Shown piece after piece: positions 10,933 through 20,758 of a DNA stretch of 64,000 bases. Source of the DNA: Usitatibacter palustris (GTDB lineage Bacteria; Pseudomonadota; Gammaproteobacteria; Burkholderiales; Usitatibacteraceae); contig NZ_CP053073.1 in the NCBI RefSeq assembly GCF_013003985.1, positions 3,224,001-3,288,000 of the forward strand, in the 5' to 3' direction. Under the pieces are notes generated by a model that worked only from the letters and a program-made list of their open reading frames with translations, was not told the origin of the DNA and ran no database searches. The number at the start of each line of letters is the position of its first letter. The stretch's first letter is position 1. The translations under genes and the position numbers were made by a program.

Positions 10933-11799
10933 ATGAAGACCCTCCTCGCCGCGTGCGGCCTGGCTCTCGCCGGCTGCGCCACCGTGCCCATGAATCCTGA
11001 AGCCGCCCACACCCTCGGCGCCGCCGAGACCGCCTTCGCCGCGCATTCGATTCGCGAAGGCATGCGCAAGGCCTTCCTCGCCGCCTTCGCCGACGATGGC
11101 GTCTTCGTACGCGGCGACTGGACCGTGAGCAACACGGACCTCGTGAACCGCCCCGATCCGCCGATCTACCTCGATTGGCGCCCCGTGTTCGTGGTCGCCG
11201 CCGCCTCGGGCGAGCTGGGCCTGTCCACCGGGCCGTCGCGGATCCTCAGCAAGACCAAGCCGGATACGCCGCCGAGCTTCGGGCAGTACGTCTCGATCTG
11301 GCGGCGGGTCGATGGCGGCCCGTGGAAGGTCGCGGTCGATCTCGGAATTTCCCATCCCGCCCCGGACCTCTGGGACCAGCCGCTGTCGGCGAACCTCGTC
11401 GCCGCTCCCGGCGGGCGGGGCGATGCGGACGGGCTCGCGGGCATGGAGCGCCGCTTCACGCAGGCGTCGCTCGCGTCGGGCCAGAAGGCGGCCTACGCGC
11501 AGTTCGCTTCGCCCGCGTTTCGCTTCTATCGCTCGGGGTCCCCGCCGCCCACCACGCGCGAGGCTTCGCTCGCCGCACCGGGCATGGACGACCAGCGCCT
11601 GTCGTGGACAGTCGATCGCATCGAGGTCGCGCGTTCGGGTGACTTCGGCTACGCGCGCGGCTTCTATGCGAATGCGGCCACGCCTGCCGAGAAGCTCGGC
11701 GTCTACATGCGCGCGTGGCGGATGGAAGGCGGCGAGTGGCGCCTGCTGCTCGACGTCATCAATCCCGGCCCGAAGCCTCAGGCGCCCGCGGCTTCGTAG
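10933..11799 (+). CDS. Predicted lipoprotein with NTF2/SnoaL-like character, unknown function
   Basis: This 288-residue protein begins with a lipoprotein signal: a short positive start, a hydrophobic stretch and lipobox LAGC with C15. The rest is globular and looks like two SnoaL/DUF4440-type halves. The first has W-x-V...YVSIWRRVDGGPWKVAVD (about residues 115-138) and the second ends MRAWRMEGGEWRLLLDV (about 259-275), which suggests an internal duplication. It is probably anchored at the periplasmic face of a membrane. The gene faces the PilJ-N-like gene and overlaps its end by 22 nt. I do not recognise a specific function. Confidence 0.72.
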   Translation: MKTLLAACGLALAGCATVPMNPEAAHTLGAAETAFAAHSIREGMRKAFLAAFADDGVFVRGDWTVSNTDLVNRPDPPIYLDWRPVFVVAAASGELGLSTGPSRILSKTKPDTPPSFGQYVSIWRRVDGGPWKVAVDLGISHPAPDLWDQPLSANLVAAPGGRGDADGLAGMERRFTQASLASGQKAAYAQFASPAFRFYRSGSPPPTTREASLAAPGMDDQRLSWTVDRIEVARSGDFGYARGFYANAATPAEKLGVYMRAWRMEGGEWRLLLDVINPGPKPQAPAAS

Positions 11800-12566
11800 A
11801 GCTGCACCACGCGGTCCATCACCTCGAGGATGTTGTCGCACGTCTTCACGACGTGCTCGAGCTCGCGCTTCGCATCCTTGCCGGCATTGAGCCGCTCCAC
11901 CGCCTGGCCCAGGAAGAAATACTGGTTCTGCGCGAGCGAGAGCTCGGCGTTGACCTCGATCGAATTTCCCGGCGCCTGCATGAGCAGTGCCAGCGACTTG
12001 CGGAAATCGGCATCGGAAGCGGCGAGCTCGAGCTCGACGCGATCGCTGCGCAGCCCCCAGTGGCGAAACAGGTGCAGTTTCGCGATGCGCTGCGAGAGCA
12101 GGCGCAGCTCGCCCGCGGCAAGCACGAGCTCCGTGCCCGGTGCACGTGACTGCGCGCGCACCAGCCGCGCGCCCTTCGCCGCAACCCAGACGAGCTCGTC
12201 GTTCTGCTCGGCGAGCTTCTTCGCGTTGTCGGCCGACGGAGGCTTCGACGCCACGACGCGAAACTCCTTCCACAGGAGCGCCAGGAGCAGGTAGGTCTCG
12301 CGAATCTCCGCGTTCGCGCTTCCTGCCAGCAACGGTTCGAGGCCCGATTCGAACTCCTTCATCGCGGCCGGCAGCGAGCGGTGCGTGCGCGCGGCGAGAA
12401 CGTCCTGCCCGACCTGCACGTAGAGCTTCGCGATGCGCTCGGCGAGCATGGGCTGGCGCACCGCGAGGTGCGAAAGCGTGGCCCCCTCGAGCCGCGCCTT
12501 CGCAGGCTGAGCCGCCGCGAGGACCGGCGCGAATGCAAGAAGCAGCGCGAGGACGACGGTTCGCAT
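11778..12566 (-). CDS. Secreted protein with PilJ N-terminal (type IV pilus chemotransducer sensor) domains
   Basis: This 262-residue protein has a Sec signal peptide (about residues 1-19, ending LAAA). It carries two copies of the PilJ-N sensor signature: RQPMLAERIAKLY (38-50) and LRLLSQRIAKLHL (about 154-166). In PilJ and NarX-like receptors this domain is a periplasmic helical bundle, but here there is no membrane anchor after it and no signalling domain, so it should be free in the periplasm. The start lies directly against the stop of the DUF2063 gene, so it probably belongs to the bufferin operon. A role with that operon is inference only. Confidence 0.75.
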   Translation of the reverse strand: MRTVVLALLLAFAPVLAAAQPAKARLEGATLSHLAVRQPMLAERIAKLYVQVGQDVLAARTHRSLPAAMKEFESGLEPLLAGSANAEIRETYLLLALLWKEFRVVASKPPSADNAKKLAEQNDELVWVAAKGARLVRAQSRAPGTELVLAAGELRLLSQRIAKLHLFRHWGLRSDRVELELAASDADFRKSLALLMQAPGNSIEVNAELSLAQNQYFFLGQAVERLNAGKDAKRELEHVVKTCDNILEVMDRVVQLYEAAGA

Positions 12567-13319
12567 CTAACGCGTGAACCCCGTGATCACGCCATCCGCG
12601 ACGAATTCGCGCAGCGCGGGCGCCAGGCGCGTGGGATTGGCTTCGAAGCATTCCGCCGCCTCTCCCAGCGTTTCGCCGTTCGCGAGCGCATCGAGGAAGC
12701 GCCACGCAGGCTCGTCCTCCCGCTCGATGCCATCGCGCGTCACGATGAGAAAGTCCGGGCCTTCCTCGGGGTCCGGCGTGCCGTCGCGATCAGGCTGGTT
12801 CGCCTCCCAGATCGCGAGGACCGGATGCGGTGAAGCGATCAATCCCACGGCCGGATGAAGGCGAAAGCGCAGGCGCTCGTGCTCGTCGGCCGGCACTCGC
12901 GCAAGCGACGCAAGATCGAAAGGCGCGGCGTTCGCCGCGAACTGCGCGCGATGCACGGCCCATTCCACGCGCGCAACGTCCGCGAGGTATTCGACAGAAC
13001 CCGCATGCGGATAGCCCGCGAGAAAGGTTGCGAACTGCGCGCCGAAGCGATGCAGGTCGCCACTCGTCGAGGGATGCACCTCGGTGTACCGCGCCGCGGC
13101 CTCGCTGAAGAACGCGGGGCCGACGAGGCGAGCCACCACGGGATAGGTGTCCGCCAACGCGCCACGCCAGTTGGCCGCCACGTTGCGTCGATAGGCCTCG
13201 AGCCGATCGGACGGCGTCGCGCGACCCGCGCGGATGCCGGGAAGCGCGCGCGGCTCCGCTGCCGACACGGCCGCGAGGAACTCGCGCTGCTGCTCAGCGA
13301 GCGTCACGGGCAATCGCAT
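12567..13319 (-). CDS. bufC: DUF2063 / HvfC-BufC-type partner of an MNIO enzyme
   Basis: This 250-residue protein has the DUF2063 N-terminal domain: LAEQQREFLAAV near the start, RLEAYRRNVAANWRGAL in the middle, then PVVARLVGPAFF. The C-terminal half resembles the RRE-like recognition part of BufC/HvfC proteins. Such proteins bring the leader of the bufferin precursor to the DUF692 (MNIO) enzyme. ATG at 13319 is preferred over the longer open frame; it overlaps the DUF692 gene by 26 nt. The pairing DUF692-DUF2063 downstream of DUF2282 genes is the standard bufferin arrangement. Confidence 0.85.
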   Translation of the reverse strand: MRLPVTLAEQQREFLAAVSAAEPRALPGIRAGRATPSDRLEAYRRNVAANWRGALADTYPVVARLVGPAFFSEAAARYTEVHPSTSGDLHRFGAQFATFLAGYPHAGSVEYLADVARVEWAVHRAQFAANAAPFDLASLARVPADEHERLRFRLHPAVGLIASPHPVLAIWEANQPDRDGTPDPEEGPDFLIVTRDGIEREDEPAWRFLDALANGETLGEAAECFEANPTRLAPALREFVADGVITGFTR

Positions 13320-14106
13320 CGGCGTGGCTCGCCTCTTCGAGGAGGACATCGAGCGCGGGAATGTTCGTGTCCCACTCGACGAGCGTGGGGCGCGCACCAA
13401 CGCGGGCGATGAGTTGGCCGTACAGCTCCCACACCTGCTCGCAAACGCGCTCGCCGTGTGTATCGATGAGCAGGTCGCCACTCGCCTCGTGGCCGGCCAG
13501 GTGGATCTCGCCGATCGCTGCCGCGGGAATGGCCGCGAGATAGGTTGCCGCGTCGAAGCCGTGATTCACCGCGTTCACCCAGATGTTGTTCACGTCGAGC
13601 AGGATGCCGCAGCCCGTGCGCCGGGCCACTTCCGCGATGAACTCCCACTCGGGAATCGTGGAGGCTTCGAACTCGAGGTACGACGAGACGTTCTCGACGA
13701 GGATGCGCCGGCCGAGGCGCTCCTGCACTAGCTGCACGCGCGTGGCCACATGCTCCAGCGCCTCGGAGGTGTACGGCAGCGGCAGCAGGTCGTTGGCGTG
13801 ACGGCCATCGATCGACGACCAGCACAGGTGCTCCGACACGACGAAGGGATCCACGCGCTGCGCGAGCGCCGCGAGGCGCTCGAGGTGGGGCGCATCGAGC
13901 GGATCGGCCGAGCCCAGCGAGAGCCCGACGCCGTGGAGGCTGACGGGGTAGCGGCTGCGGAACCGCTCGAGGGTCGCGAGGGCCGGACCGCCCTCGCCGA
14001 AGAAATTCTCGCTGTGGACCTCCACGAAGCCCAGCGCCGGACGGCGCTCGAGGAGCTCCGCGTAGTGCGGCGCGCGCAGCCCGATGCCGCAGGGCTCTGC
14101 GCTCAC
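13294..14106 (-). CDS. bufB: DUF692 multinuclear non-haem iron oxidative enzyme (MNIO), BufB/HvfB type
   Basis: This 270-residue TIM-barrel-type enzyme keeps the conserved metal-ligand segments of DUF692: SENFFGEGG, HGVGLSLGS, SEHLCWS, ENVSSYLEF, DVNNIWVN, EIHLAGH, DTHGERV and EWDTNIP. MNIO enzymes use a di- or tri-iron centre to oxidise cysteines of ribosomally made peptides; in bufferins they form thiooxazole-type groups. The start is GTG at 14106, 13 nt after the second peptide gene; the open frame upstream runs through that gene and is not real. The immediate upstream peptides are the likely substrates. Confidence 0.9.
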   Translation of the reverse strand: MSAEPCGIGLRAPHYAELLERRPALGFVEVHSENFFGEGGPALATLERFRSRYPVSLHGVGLSLGSADPLDAPHLERLAALAQRVDPFVVSEHLCWSSIDGRHANDLLPLPYTSEALEHVATRVQLVQERLGRRILVENVSSYLEFEASTIPEWEFIAEVARRTGCGILLDVNNIWVNAVNHGFDAATYLAAIPAAAIGEIHLAGHEASGDLLIDTHGERVCEQVWELYGQLIARVGARPTLVEWDTNIPALDVLLEEASHADAIARDAR

Positions 14107-14119
14107 GGGCCGCGCCGGC

Positions 14120-14392
14120 TTATTTCTTGTCGGATGGCGCCACGAGCTTGCCGCCCGCCTTCTCGCAGGTGCCCTTGGGGACGTATTTCCACTCGACCGG
14201 ATCGTTGTCCTTCTTGGATGCGCCCGCACAACCATGCGAGGCCGTGCCGCAGTCGTTCTGGCCGGCCTTGGCGACGCCGTAGCACCGCTCCTTGCCTTCC
14301 GCGGCCTTGGGGTCATGCGCCGAGGCGCCCGTGGCGAAGCCGGCGAGGAGGCCTGCCACAGCGGTGGTGATGAGGGCTTTCGAAGTCTTCAT
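14120..14392 (-). CDS. bufA: DUF2282 bufferin-like precursor peptide (second copy)
   Basis: This 90-residue peptide has a Sec signal (about residues 1-25, ending ASA) and four cysteines: C37, C48, C55 and C76, spaced C-x10-C-x6-C-x20-C. The core [13 protein letters not shown] followed by HGCAG matches DUF2282 (BufA1). It is the probable substrate of the DUF692 enzyme 13 nt downstream. Modified bufferins are exported and bind copper in the organisms studied. A GGAGA lies upstream of the ATG. It is a close paralogue of the peptide at 14420-14680 but carries a longer Lys-rich tail. Confidence 0.9.
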   Translation of the reverse strand: MKTSKALITTAVAGLLAGFATGASAHDPKAAEGKERCYGVAKAGQNDCGTASHGCAGASKKDNDPVEWKYVPKGTCEKAGGKLVAPSDKK

Positions 14393-14419
14393 GCCTGCTC
14401 TCCGTTCGTTGAACCGCGA

Positions 14420-14680
14420 TCAGCGCGTCTTGCCGCCGACCTTTTCGCACGTGCCCTTGGCGACGTACTTCCAGTCGTCCGGGGAATTGTCCTTCTTGGC
14501 CTTGCCCGCGCAGGTATGGCTGGAGGTGCCGCAGTCGTTCTGCCCGGCCTTGGCGATGCCGTAGCACTTCTCCCGCTCCTTCCCACCCTGCGACTGCTGT
14601 GTCTGCGCCACGCCGTGGGTCATGGCGAGGGCAAGCACCCCGGCCACCGCCGACTGGATCACCGTTTTCTTCATGGTCAT
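14420..14680 (-). CDS. bufA: DUF2282 bufferin-like precursor peptide (first copy)
   Basis: This 86-residue peptide leads the operon. It has a Sec signal (about residues 1-25, ending GVA) and cysteines C39, C50, C57 and C78 with the same C-x10-C-x6-C-x20-C spacing as the second copy. The core [13 protein letters not shown] followed by HTCAG is nearly identical between copies. A GGAGG sits 8 nt before the ATG at 14680, which decides this start over the ATG at 14674. A 7 bp hairpin (14704-14724) lies in the leader. Neighbours encode the modifying enzyme and its partner, so a copper-related modified peptide is likely. Confidence 0.9.
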   Translation of the reverse strand: MTMKKTVIQSAVAGVLALAMTHGVAQTQQSQGGKEREKCYGIAKAGQNDCGTSSHTCAGKAKKDNSPDDWKYVAKGTCEKVGGKTR

Positions 14681-14703
14681 TTGTACCGCCTCCCACGCGC
14701 CAG

Positions 14704-14724
14704 GGCGGCCTGAAAACGGCCGCC
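14704..14724 (-). promoter_or_regulatory. Leader hairpin upstream of the bufferin operon
   Basis: GGCGGCC and GGCCGCC form a perfect 7 bp stem around a 7 nt loop, ending about 10 nt before the GGAGG of the first DUF2282 gene. There is no T tract, so it is not a terminator. It could affect leader stability or bind a regulator; this is inference. Confidence 0.4.
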
Positions 14725-14755
14725 ATCTATGGGCAAAATCTTAGCATTTCAAGGC

Positions 14756-14783
14756 GTTGAATTGCCCTCTCGCGGCCCTACGT
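14756..14783 (+). promoter_or_regulatory. Sigma-32-like heat-shock promoter of hsp20
   Basis: GTTGAA (14756-14761), a 14 nt spacer and CCCTACGT (14776-14783) fit the sigma-32 pattern CTTGAA-N13-15-CCCCATNT with few mismatches. The predicted start of transcription is near 14790, leaving a short leader with AAGGA 6 nt before the hsp20 ATG. The gene's function supports the assignment. Confidence 0.5.
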
Positions 14784-14813
14784 TCTATTCATACCCAAAC
14801 GAAAGGAACGTCC

Positions 14814-16284
<1,471 letters not shown>

Positions 16285-16287
16285 GGG

Positions 16288-16746
16288 TCAGTACTTCGGG
16301 CAGCTGATCGTGCCGCGGTGCTTCGAGTCCGCGTTGTAGACCTGCACGACGTAGCCGTCACCCGACTTGTGCAATTCGGCCCAGCCGCTGCCCTGCAGCC
16401 AATAGCCGTGTCCCGATCCCTGCGTGAGGCCGTCCTTGCCCTCGCCCATGAGCGAGCCGCAGCGGTATCCCTTCGTGGCCGTCCCGATGCCCAGGTTGGT
16501 CGAGCTCGTCTCGATCGACGTCGCCATCTGCGTATCCGAGGTCCGTGACTTCTTGTGGTTGCAGGTCTTCTCGCTGTACGGACAGCATTCCTTGCCGCCG
16601 GGCGCGACCTTCTTCGAGAAATTGGTCAGGTTGCCGAACGAGCCGAAGTGCGCGGCGCGATCCGACTTGTTGTAGACGCAGTAGGCATGGGCGGTACTGG
16701 TACCCAGCGCGAGCGCGCCGAGTAGTGCGATTCCAGCTGGCTTCAA
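16288..16746 (-). CDS. Secreted Cys-rich protein of unknown function
   Basis: This 152-residue protein has a clear Sec signal peptide with cleavage expected after A21 (AHA). The mature part has six cysteines (C23, C54, C55, C62, C96, C149), which could form three disulfides in the periplasm or outside. It is rich in Gly, Ser and Thr and ends TISCPKY. The start is TTG at 16746 with GGGAG about 7 nt upstream. A 10 bp hairpin with one mismatch (16770-16792) lies in the leader. I recognise no family. Confidence 0.7.
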   Translation of the reverse strand: MKPAGIALLGALALGTSTAHAYCVYNKSDRAAHFGSFGNLTNFSKKVAPGGKECCPYSEKTCNHKKSRTSDTQMATSIETSSTNLGIGTATKGYRCGSLMGEGKDGLTQGSGHGYWLQGSGWAELHKSGDGYVVQVYNADSKHRGTISCPKY

Positions 16747-16833
16747 GTAACTCTCCCTGTAGGTGATTTCCTACGCGCCTTGGGCGCGCAGGAAAACCCT
16801 AACAGCGGCATCGCGCCGTGTCACCGCTTGACG

Positions 16834-17595
16834 TCAGCGCGTGAGCGTGGCGGCGAGGGCGACGTGGTCGGAGAGGTTGGTCCACGGACCGCCGGTGAGG
16901 CGCTCGACGCCGCCGACGTTGAAGCCGCGCACGTAGATGCGATCGAGCGACAGCATCGGCATGCGCGCCGGGAAGCTCCGCGCGAGCGCGCCTTCGGAGC
17001 GTTCGAACACTTCGTAGAGGCCGAGGTCCTTCGACAGCACGGCACTTGCCTGCTGGCGCCAGTCGTTGAAGTCACCGGCCACGACGAGCGGCTCGTCGTC
17101 GGGCACGGCCTCGTGGATGCGGTCGCACAGCCACTGGAGCTGGAACTTGCGGCTGCGGGCCCACAGACCGAGGTGGACGTTGATGCAATGCAGGCGCTCG
17201 GTCCAGCCGGGCACGACGATCTCGCAGTGGAGAAGGCCGCGGCTCTCGAGCCGGTGGTGCGAGATGTCGAGGTTTTCCCAGAGCGGAATGGGGAAGCGGC
17301 TCACGACGGCGTTGCCGTAGTGGCCGTTCTGGTAGACCGCGTTCATGCCGTAGACGTTGTGCGAGCCTTCGTGGCACAGGAACTCATGCTGTCCATTCGC
17401 CGGCCAGCGCGCCGCGTGGCGCTTTGCATGCGCGTGGTCCTGCCCGACGACTTCCTGCAGGAAGACGACGTCGGCCTCGACGGCCGTCAGCCGCTCGCGG
17501 ATCTCGTGCAACACCAGCCGGCGGTTGAACTGCGTGAACCCCTTGTGGATGTTGTACGTGACGACCCGCAGTTTTTTCTTCGGATCGACAGTCAT
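16834..17595 (-). CDS. Endonuclease/exonuclease/phosphatase (EEP) family hydrolase, YbhP-like
   Basis: This 253-residue EEP-fold protein has TYNIHKG near residue 15, the catalytic Glu in FLQEV, the Asp/Asn pair in GDFNDW and the final SDHVAL. The family includes nucleases and phosphodiesterases; members next to cardiolipin synthase (YbhP) are thought to act on lipids or small phosphodiesters, but no synthase gene is in this window. The start overlaps the nudB stop by 4 nt (ATGA). It appears to be the last gene of the FmdB-aspS operon. Confidence 0.85.
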   Translation of the reverse strand: MTVDPKKKLRVVTYNIHKGFTQFNRRLVLHEIRERLTAVEADVVFLQEVVGQDHAHAKRHAARWPANGQHEFLCHEGSHNVYGMNAVYQNGHYGNAVVSRFPIPLWENLDISHHRLESRGLLHCEIVVPGWTERLHCINVHLGLWARSRKFQLQWLCDRIHEAVPDDEPLVVAGDFNDWRQQASAVLSKDLGLYEVFERSEGALARSFPARMPMLSLDRIYVRGFNVGGVERLTGGPWTNLSDHVALAATLTR

Positions 17596-18044
17596 CTTTT
17601 CAGTCGCTCGGGCAGCATTTCGATCGCCTCGCGGTTGCTCCAGGAGAAAACCTTGTCGGCAGCTTCACGCCAAGGCAGCCACGCGGCCTGGAGGTGCTCG
17701 CGGGGTGCCAGGCGCACCGTTACAGGCGCCGCCACGCACAATCCGAAGACATGTTCCGTGTTGTGCGTGACACCTGGCGCATAGCGATGCCGCCAGATCG
17801 GGTAGATTTCGTAAACGTTCTGCAAGTTCCACGCCTGAAATTCGTGCTCGCGTGCATCGAGGCCTGTTTCCTCCCCGACTTCACGGATCGCCGTCGCCTC
17901 GAGGCTCTCGCCTTCGTGCTGGCTCCCCGTCACCGACTGCCAGAACCCGGGGCGATCGGCGCGCTCCAGGAGCAGCACGTCGAGGCCCTTCGTGTAGATC
18001 ACGACGAGCGTCGAGACCGGTATCTTGTAATTCGTTCCACTCAC
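17592..18044 (-). CDS. nudB: Dihydroneopterin triphosphate diphosphatase (Nudix)
   Basis: This 150-residue Nudix hydrolase has the Nudix box running from G40 or so through REVGEETGL (G-x5-E-x7-RE-V-x-EE-x-GL). N-terminal YKIPVSTLVVIYT and SWSNREAIEMLP near the end match NudB, which removes pyrophosphate from dihydroneopterin triphosphate in folate synthesis. Location after aspS is usual in betaproteobacteria. The start is GTG, overlapping the asparaginase stop (GTGA). Confidence 0.9.
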   Translation of the reverse strand: MSGTNYKIPVSTLVVIYTKGLDVLLLERADRPGFWQSVTGSQHEGESLEATAIREVGEETGLDAREHEFQAWNLQNVYEIYPIWRHRYAPGVTHNTEHVFGLCVAAPVTVRLAPREHLQAAWLPWREAADKVFSWSNREAIEMLPERLKR

Positions 18045-18964
18045 GCCCGCATCTTCGCGACGACATTGCCGGCGCCGGCGAACCAGGCGTGGGGCATGTC
18101 GCGCGTGCGGTGCGCGGCGTACGGGGTACCCGCACTGTCGACCGCAATGAGGCCGACGTCGGCATCGAAATCGCGGCCCAGTTGATCGAGGACCGCCTGC
18201 ACAGCCTGCGAGAGCGTGGCGCCCTGCTCCACCTTCTCCGAGATTACGCGAGTGGCGAGCGATCGCAGCACATATTCGCCCGTCCCCGTGGCCGAAGCCG
18301 CGATGTGCCGCGACGCGTAGTTTCCGGCACCGGGAAAGGGTGAGTCACCGACACGGCCGACGAGTTTCAACGTGACCCCGCCCGTCGATGTTGCAGCTGC
18401 AAGAATTCCGTGTGAATCGACCGCGGCCGCGCCCACCGTGCCGCCTGCATATTCGGGATGCTCCTTGAGGAAGCGGCGCATCTTGAGCGCGTGCTTTCCG
18501 AGCACTTCGTCCACGCGATTGCGCTTGTCGTGCCAGTCCGCGCGGCGATCGGGCGTCACCGGATCGTGGTCACCGAAGCCCATCACGCGTGCAAATCGTT
18601 GCGCGCCGTCGCCGGTGAGCATGACGTGATCGGTCTCTTCCATCACCTTTCGCGCCACGAGGATGGGATTCTTCACGCGCTGCAGGCCGGAGACCGAGCC
18701 CACGCGCGCCTCGCGGCTTTCCATCACGCACGCGTCGAGCTCGCAGAAGCCGTCGAAGTTGAGGACGGCGCCGGTGCCGGCGTTGTAGATGGGGTTGTCC
18801 TCGAGCACGACCACGGTGGCGCACACCGCATCGAGCGCCGAACCGCCGCCCATGAGGATCTCGCGGCCCTTGCCGACCGCATCGCTCAGGCCGTTGACGG
18901 CGTCCTCATCCGATCCGGGGCGCCACTTGCCCGCACCGCCGTGGGCAATGAGCGCGACGGTCAT
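18041..18964 (-). CDS. Isoaspartyl peptidase/L-asparaginase (Ntn hydrolase, type 2/plant-type)
   Basis: This 307-residue Ntn hydrolase begins with IAHGGAGKW and has the autocleavage site G175-T176 in [10 protein letters not shown]; cleavage exposes Thr176 as the nucleophile. The [19 protein letters not shown] segment further on lines the substrate pocket in the family. It would hydrolyse L-asparagine or beta-aspartyl dipeptides from damaged proteins. ATG at 18964 overlaps the aspS stop, and the larger open frame upstream is a shadow of aspS. Its insertion between aspS and nudB is less usual. Confidence 0.92.
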   Translation of the reverse strand: MTVALIAHGGAGKWRPGSDEDAVNGLSDAVGKGREILMGGGSALDAVCATVVVLEDNPIYNAGTGAVLNFDGFCELDACVMESREARVGSVSGLQRVKNPILVARKVMEETDHVMLTGDGAQRFARVMGFGDHDPVTPDRRADWHDKRNRVDEVLGKHALKMRRFLKEHPEYAGGTVGAAAVDSHGILAAATSTGGVTLKLVGRVGDSPFPGAGNYASRHIAASATGTGEYVLRSLATRVISEKVEQGATLSQAVQAVLDQLGRDFDADVGLIAVDSAGTPYAAHRTRDMPHAWFAGAGNVVAKMRA

Positions 18965-20751
18965 TTCGTTTCGGCCGCCGGTGCGGCGTTGCGCAACTTG
19001 ATGTGCAGGTCGCGCAGCTGGCGCTCCGTGACCGGCGTCGGCGTCTCGACCATGAGGTCCTGGCCGCGCTGCGTCTTCGGGAAGGCCATGACGTCGCGAA
19101 TCTGTTCCACGCCCGCGAGCATCGCGACCATGCGGTCGAGGCCGAAGGCAATGCCGCCGTGCGGCGGCGCGCCGAAGGCGAGCGCATCGAGCAGCCAGCC
19201 GAACTTCGCGCGTTGTTCCGCTTCGCCGATGCCGAGCGTGGCGAACTGCTTGGCCTGGATCTCGGCGCGATGGATTCGCACCGAACCACCGCCGAGCTCC
19301 CAGCCGTTCAACGCGATGTCGTAGGCCTTCGCGAGGACCTTCGACGGATCGGTGTCGAGGAACTCGACGTGTTCGTCCTTGGGGCTGGTGAACGGATGGT
19401 GCGCCGCGGCCCAGCGCTTCGATTCCTCGTCGTACTCGAACGCGGGGAAGTCGAGCACCCAGCAGGGCTTCCACGCCTTCTCGGCATGGCCCTTCTCGTG
19501 ACCCACCTTGCTGCGCAACGCGCCGAGCGCGTCGTTGACGATCTTGCGCCGGTCCGCGCCGAAGAACAGCACGTCGCCGGCCTTCGCGCCGGTGCGCTCG
19601 ATGATCTTGCCGAGGACCTCGGGCGAGAGGAACTTCACGATCGGCGATTGCAACCCTTCCTCGTTGAGCTTGGAAGGATCGTTCACGCGAATGTAGGCGA
19701 GGCCCTTGGCGCCATAGATCGCCACGAAGGGCGTGAGGTCGTCGAGCTCCTTGCGCGTGAACTGCTCATTGCCACCCGGCACGCGCAGTGCCGCGACGCG
19801 GCCATCCTTGAGATCGGCCGCGGACTTGAACACCTTGAAGCCGCAGTCCTTCACGACATCGGTGAGCTCCGTGAGATCGAGCTTCACGCGCAGGTCCGGC
19901 TTGTCGCTGCCGTACTTCGCCGTCGCTTCGGCGTAGGTAAGGCGCGGGAACGCGGGCAGGTCCACGTTCAACACTCGCTTCCAGACGTGGCGCACGAGGC
20001 CCTCCATGAGGTCCTGGATCTCGCGCTCGCTGAGGAACGAAGTCTCGACGTCGATCTGCGTGAACTCGGGCTGGCGGTCGGCGCGCAGGTCTTCGTCGCG
20101 GAAGCACTTCACGATCTGGTAGTAGCGGTCGTAGCCCGCGACCATGAGGATCTGCTTGAAGAGCTGCGGCGACTGCGGCAGCGCGTAGAACTGGCCGTCG
20201 TGGATGCGCGAGGGCACGAGGAATTCGCGTGCGCCCTCGGGCGTGCTCTTGTAGAGCACGGGCGTCTCGACGTCGACGAAGCCGTTGTCGTCGAGGTACT
20301 CGCGCACCGCCTTCGCGGTCTGGTGGCGCATGCGCAGGATGCGCTGCATCGCGGGACGGCGGAGATCGAGATAGCGGTACTTGAGCCGCACCTCTTCCGA
20401 GATCTGCTCGTCGTCCATCATGAACGGCGGCGTCACGGAGGCGTTGAGCACTTCGAGCTCGTGCGCGAGGACTTCGATCTCGCCGCTCTTCAGCTCGGTG
20501 TTCACCGTGCCCTCGGGGCGCTTGCGCACGAGGCCCGTCACGCGCAGCACGAATTCGTTGCGCACGCGGTCGGCGGTGGCGAAGGTGTCGGCGCGATCCG
20601 GATCGCACACGACCTGCACGAGGCCCTCGCGGTCACGCAGGTCGATGAAGATCACGCCTCCGTGGTCGCGGCGGCGATGCGCCCATCCGTACAGCGTCAC
20701 GGTCTGCCCGAGGAAGCGGGCGTCGGTCAATCCACAGTATTCGGTTCGCAT
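18961..20751 (-). CDS. aspS: Aspartate--tRNA ligase
   Basis: This 596-residue class II synthetase has an N-terminal OB-fold anticodon-binding domain (about residues 1-110 with [20 protein letters not shown]), the catalytic domain with motif 2 ([20 protein letters not shown]) and motif 3 ([14 protein letters not shown]), and the bacterial GAD insertion in the middle. Length is typical of bacterial AspRS. Whether it also charges tRNA-Asn cannot be decided here. It is third in the operon from the extended -10 at 21709-21714 and overlaps the asparaginase gene. Confidence 0.97.
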   Translation of the reverse strand: MRTEYCGLTDARFLGQTVTLYGWAHRRRDHGGVIFIDLRDREGLVQVVCDPDRADTFATADRVRNEFVLRVTGLVRKRPEGTVNTELKSGEIEVLAHELEVLNASVTPPFMMDDEQISEEVRLKYRYLDLRRPAMQRILRMRHQTAKAVREYLDDNGFVDVETPVLYKSTPEGAREFLVPSRIHDGQFYALPQSPQLFKQILMVAGYDRYYQIVKCFRDEDLRADRQPEFTQIDVETSFLSEREIQDLMEGLVRHVWKRVLNVDLPAFPRLTYAEATAKYGSDKPDLRVKLDLTELTDVVKDCGFKVFKSAADLKDGRVAALRVPGGNEQFTRKELDDLTPFVAIYGAKGLAYIRVNDPSKLNEEGLQSPIVKFLSPEVLGKIIERTGAKAGDVLFFGADRRKIVNDALGALRSKVGHEKGHAEKAWKPCWVLDFPAFEYDEESKRWAAAHHPFTSPKDEHVEFLDTDPSKVLAKAYDIALNGWELGGGSVRIHRAEIQAKQFATLGIGEAEQRAKFGWLLDALAFGAPPHGGIAFGLDRMVAMLAGVEQIRDVMAFPKTQRGQDLMVETPTPVTERQLRDLHIKLRNAAPAAETK

Positions 20752-20758
20752 TTTTTTC

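Noticed and set aside
14724..14752. Sigma-70 promoter for the bufferin operon (TTGAAA then TAGATG)
   Set aside because: The -35 is good but the -10 matches poorly, so the promoter was not listed as a feature.
16770..16792. Hairpin between the Cys-rich gene and the EEP gene as a terminator
   Set aside because: No T tract follows in either direction.
18965..19474. Upstream extension of the asparaginase frame
   Set aside because: It lies inside aspS in another frame; the true start [10 protein letters not shown] is at 18964 with a normal overlap.
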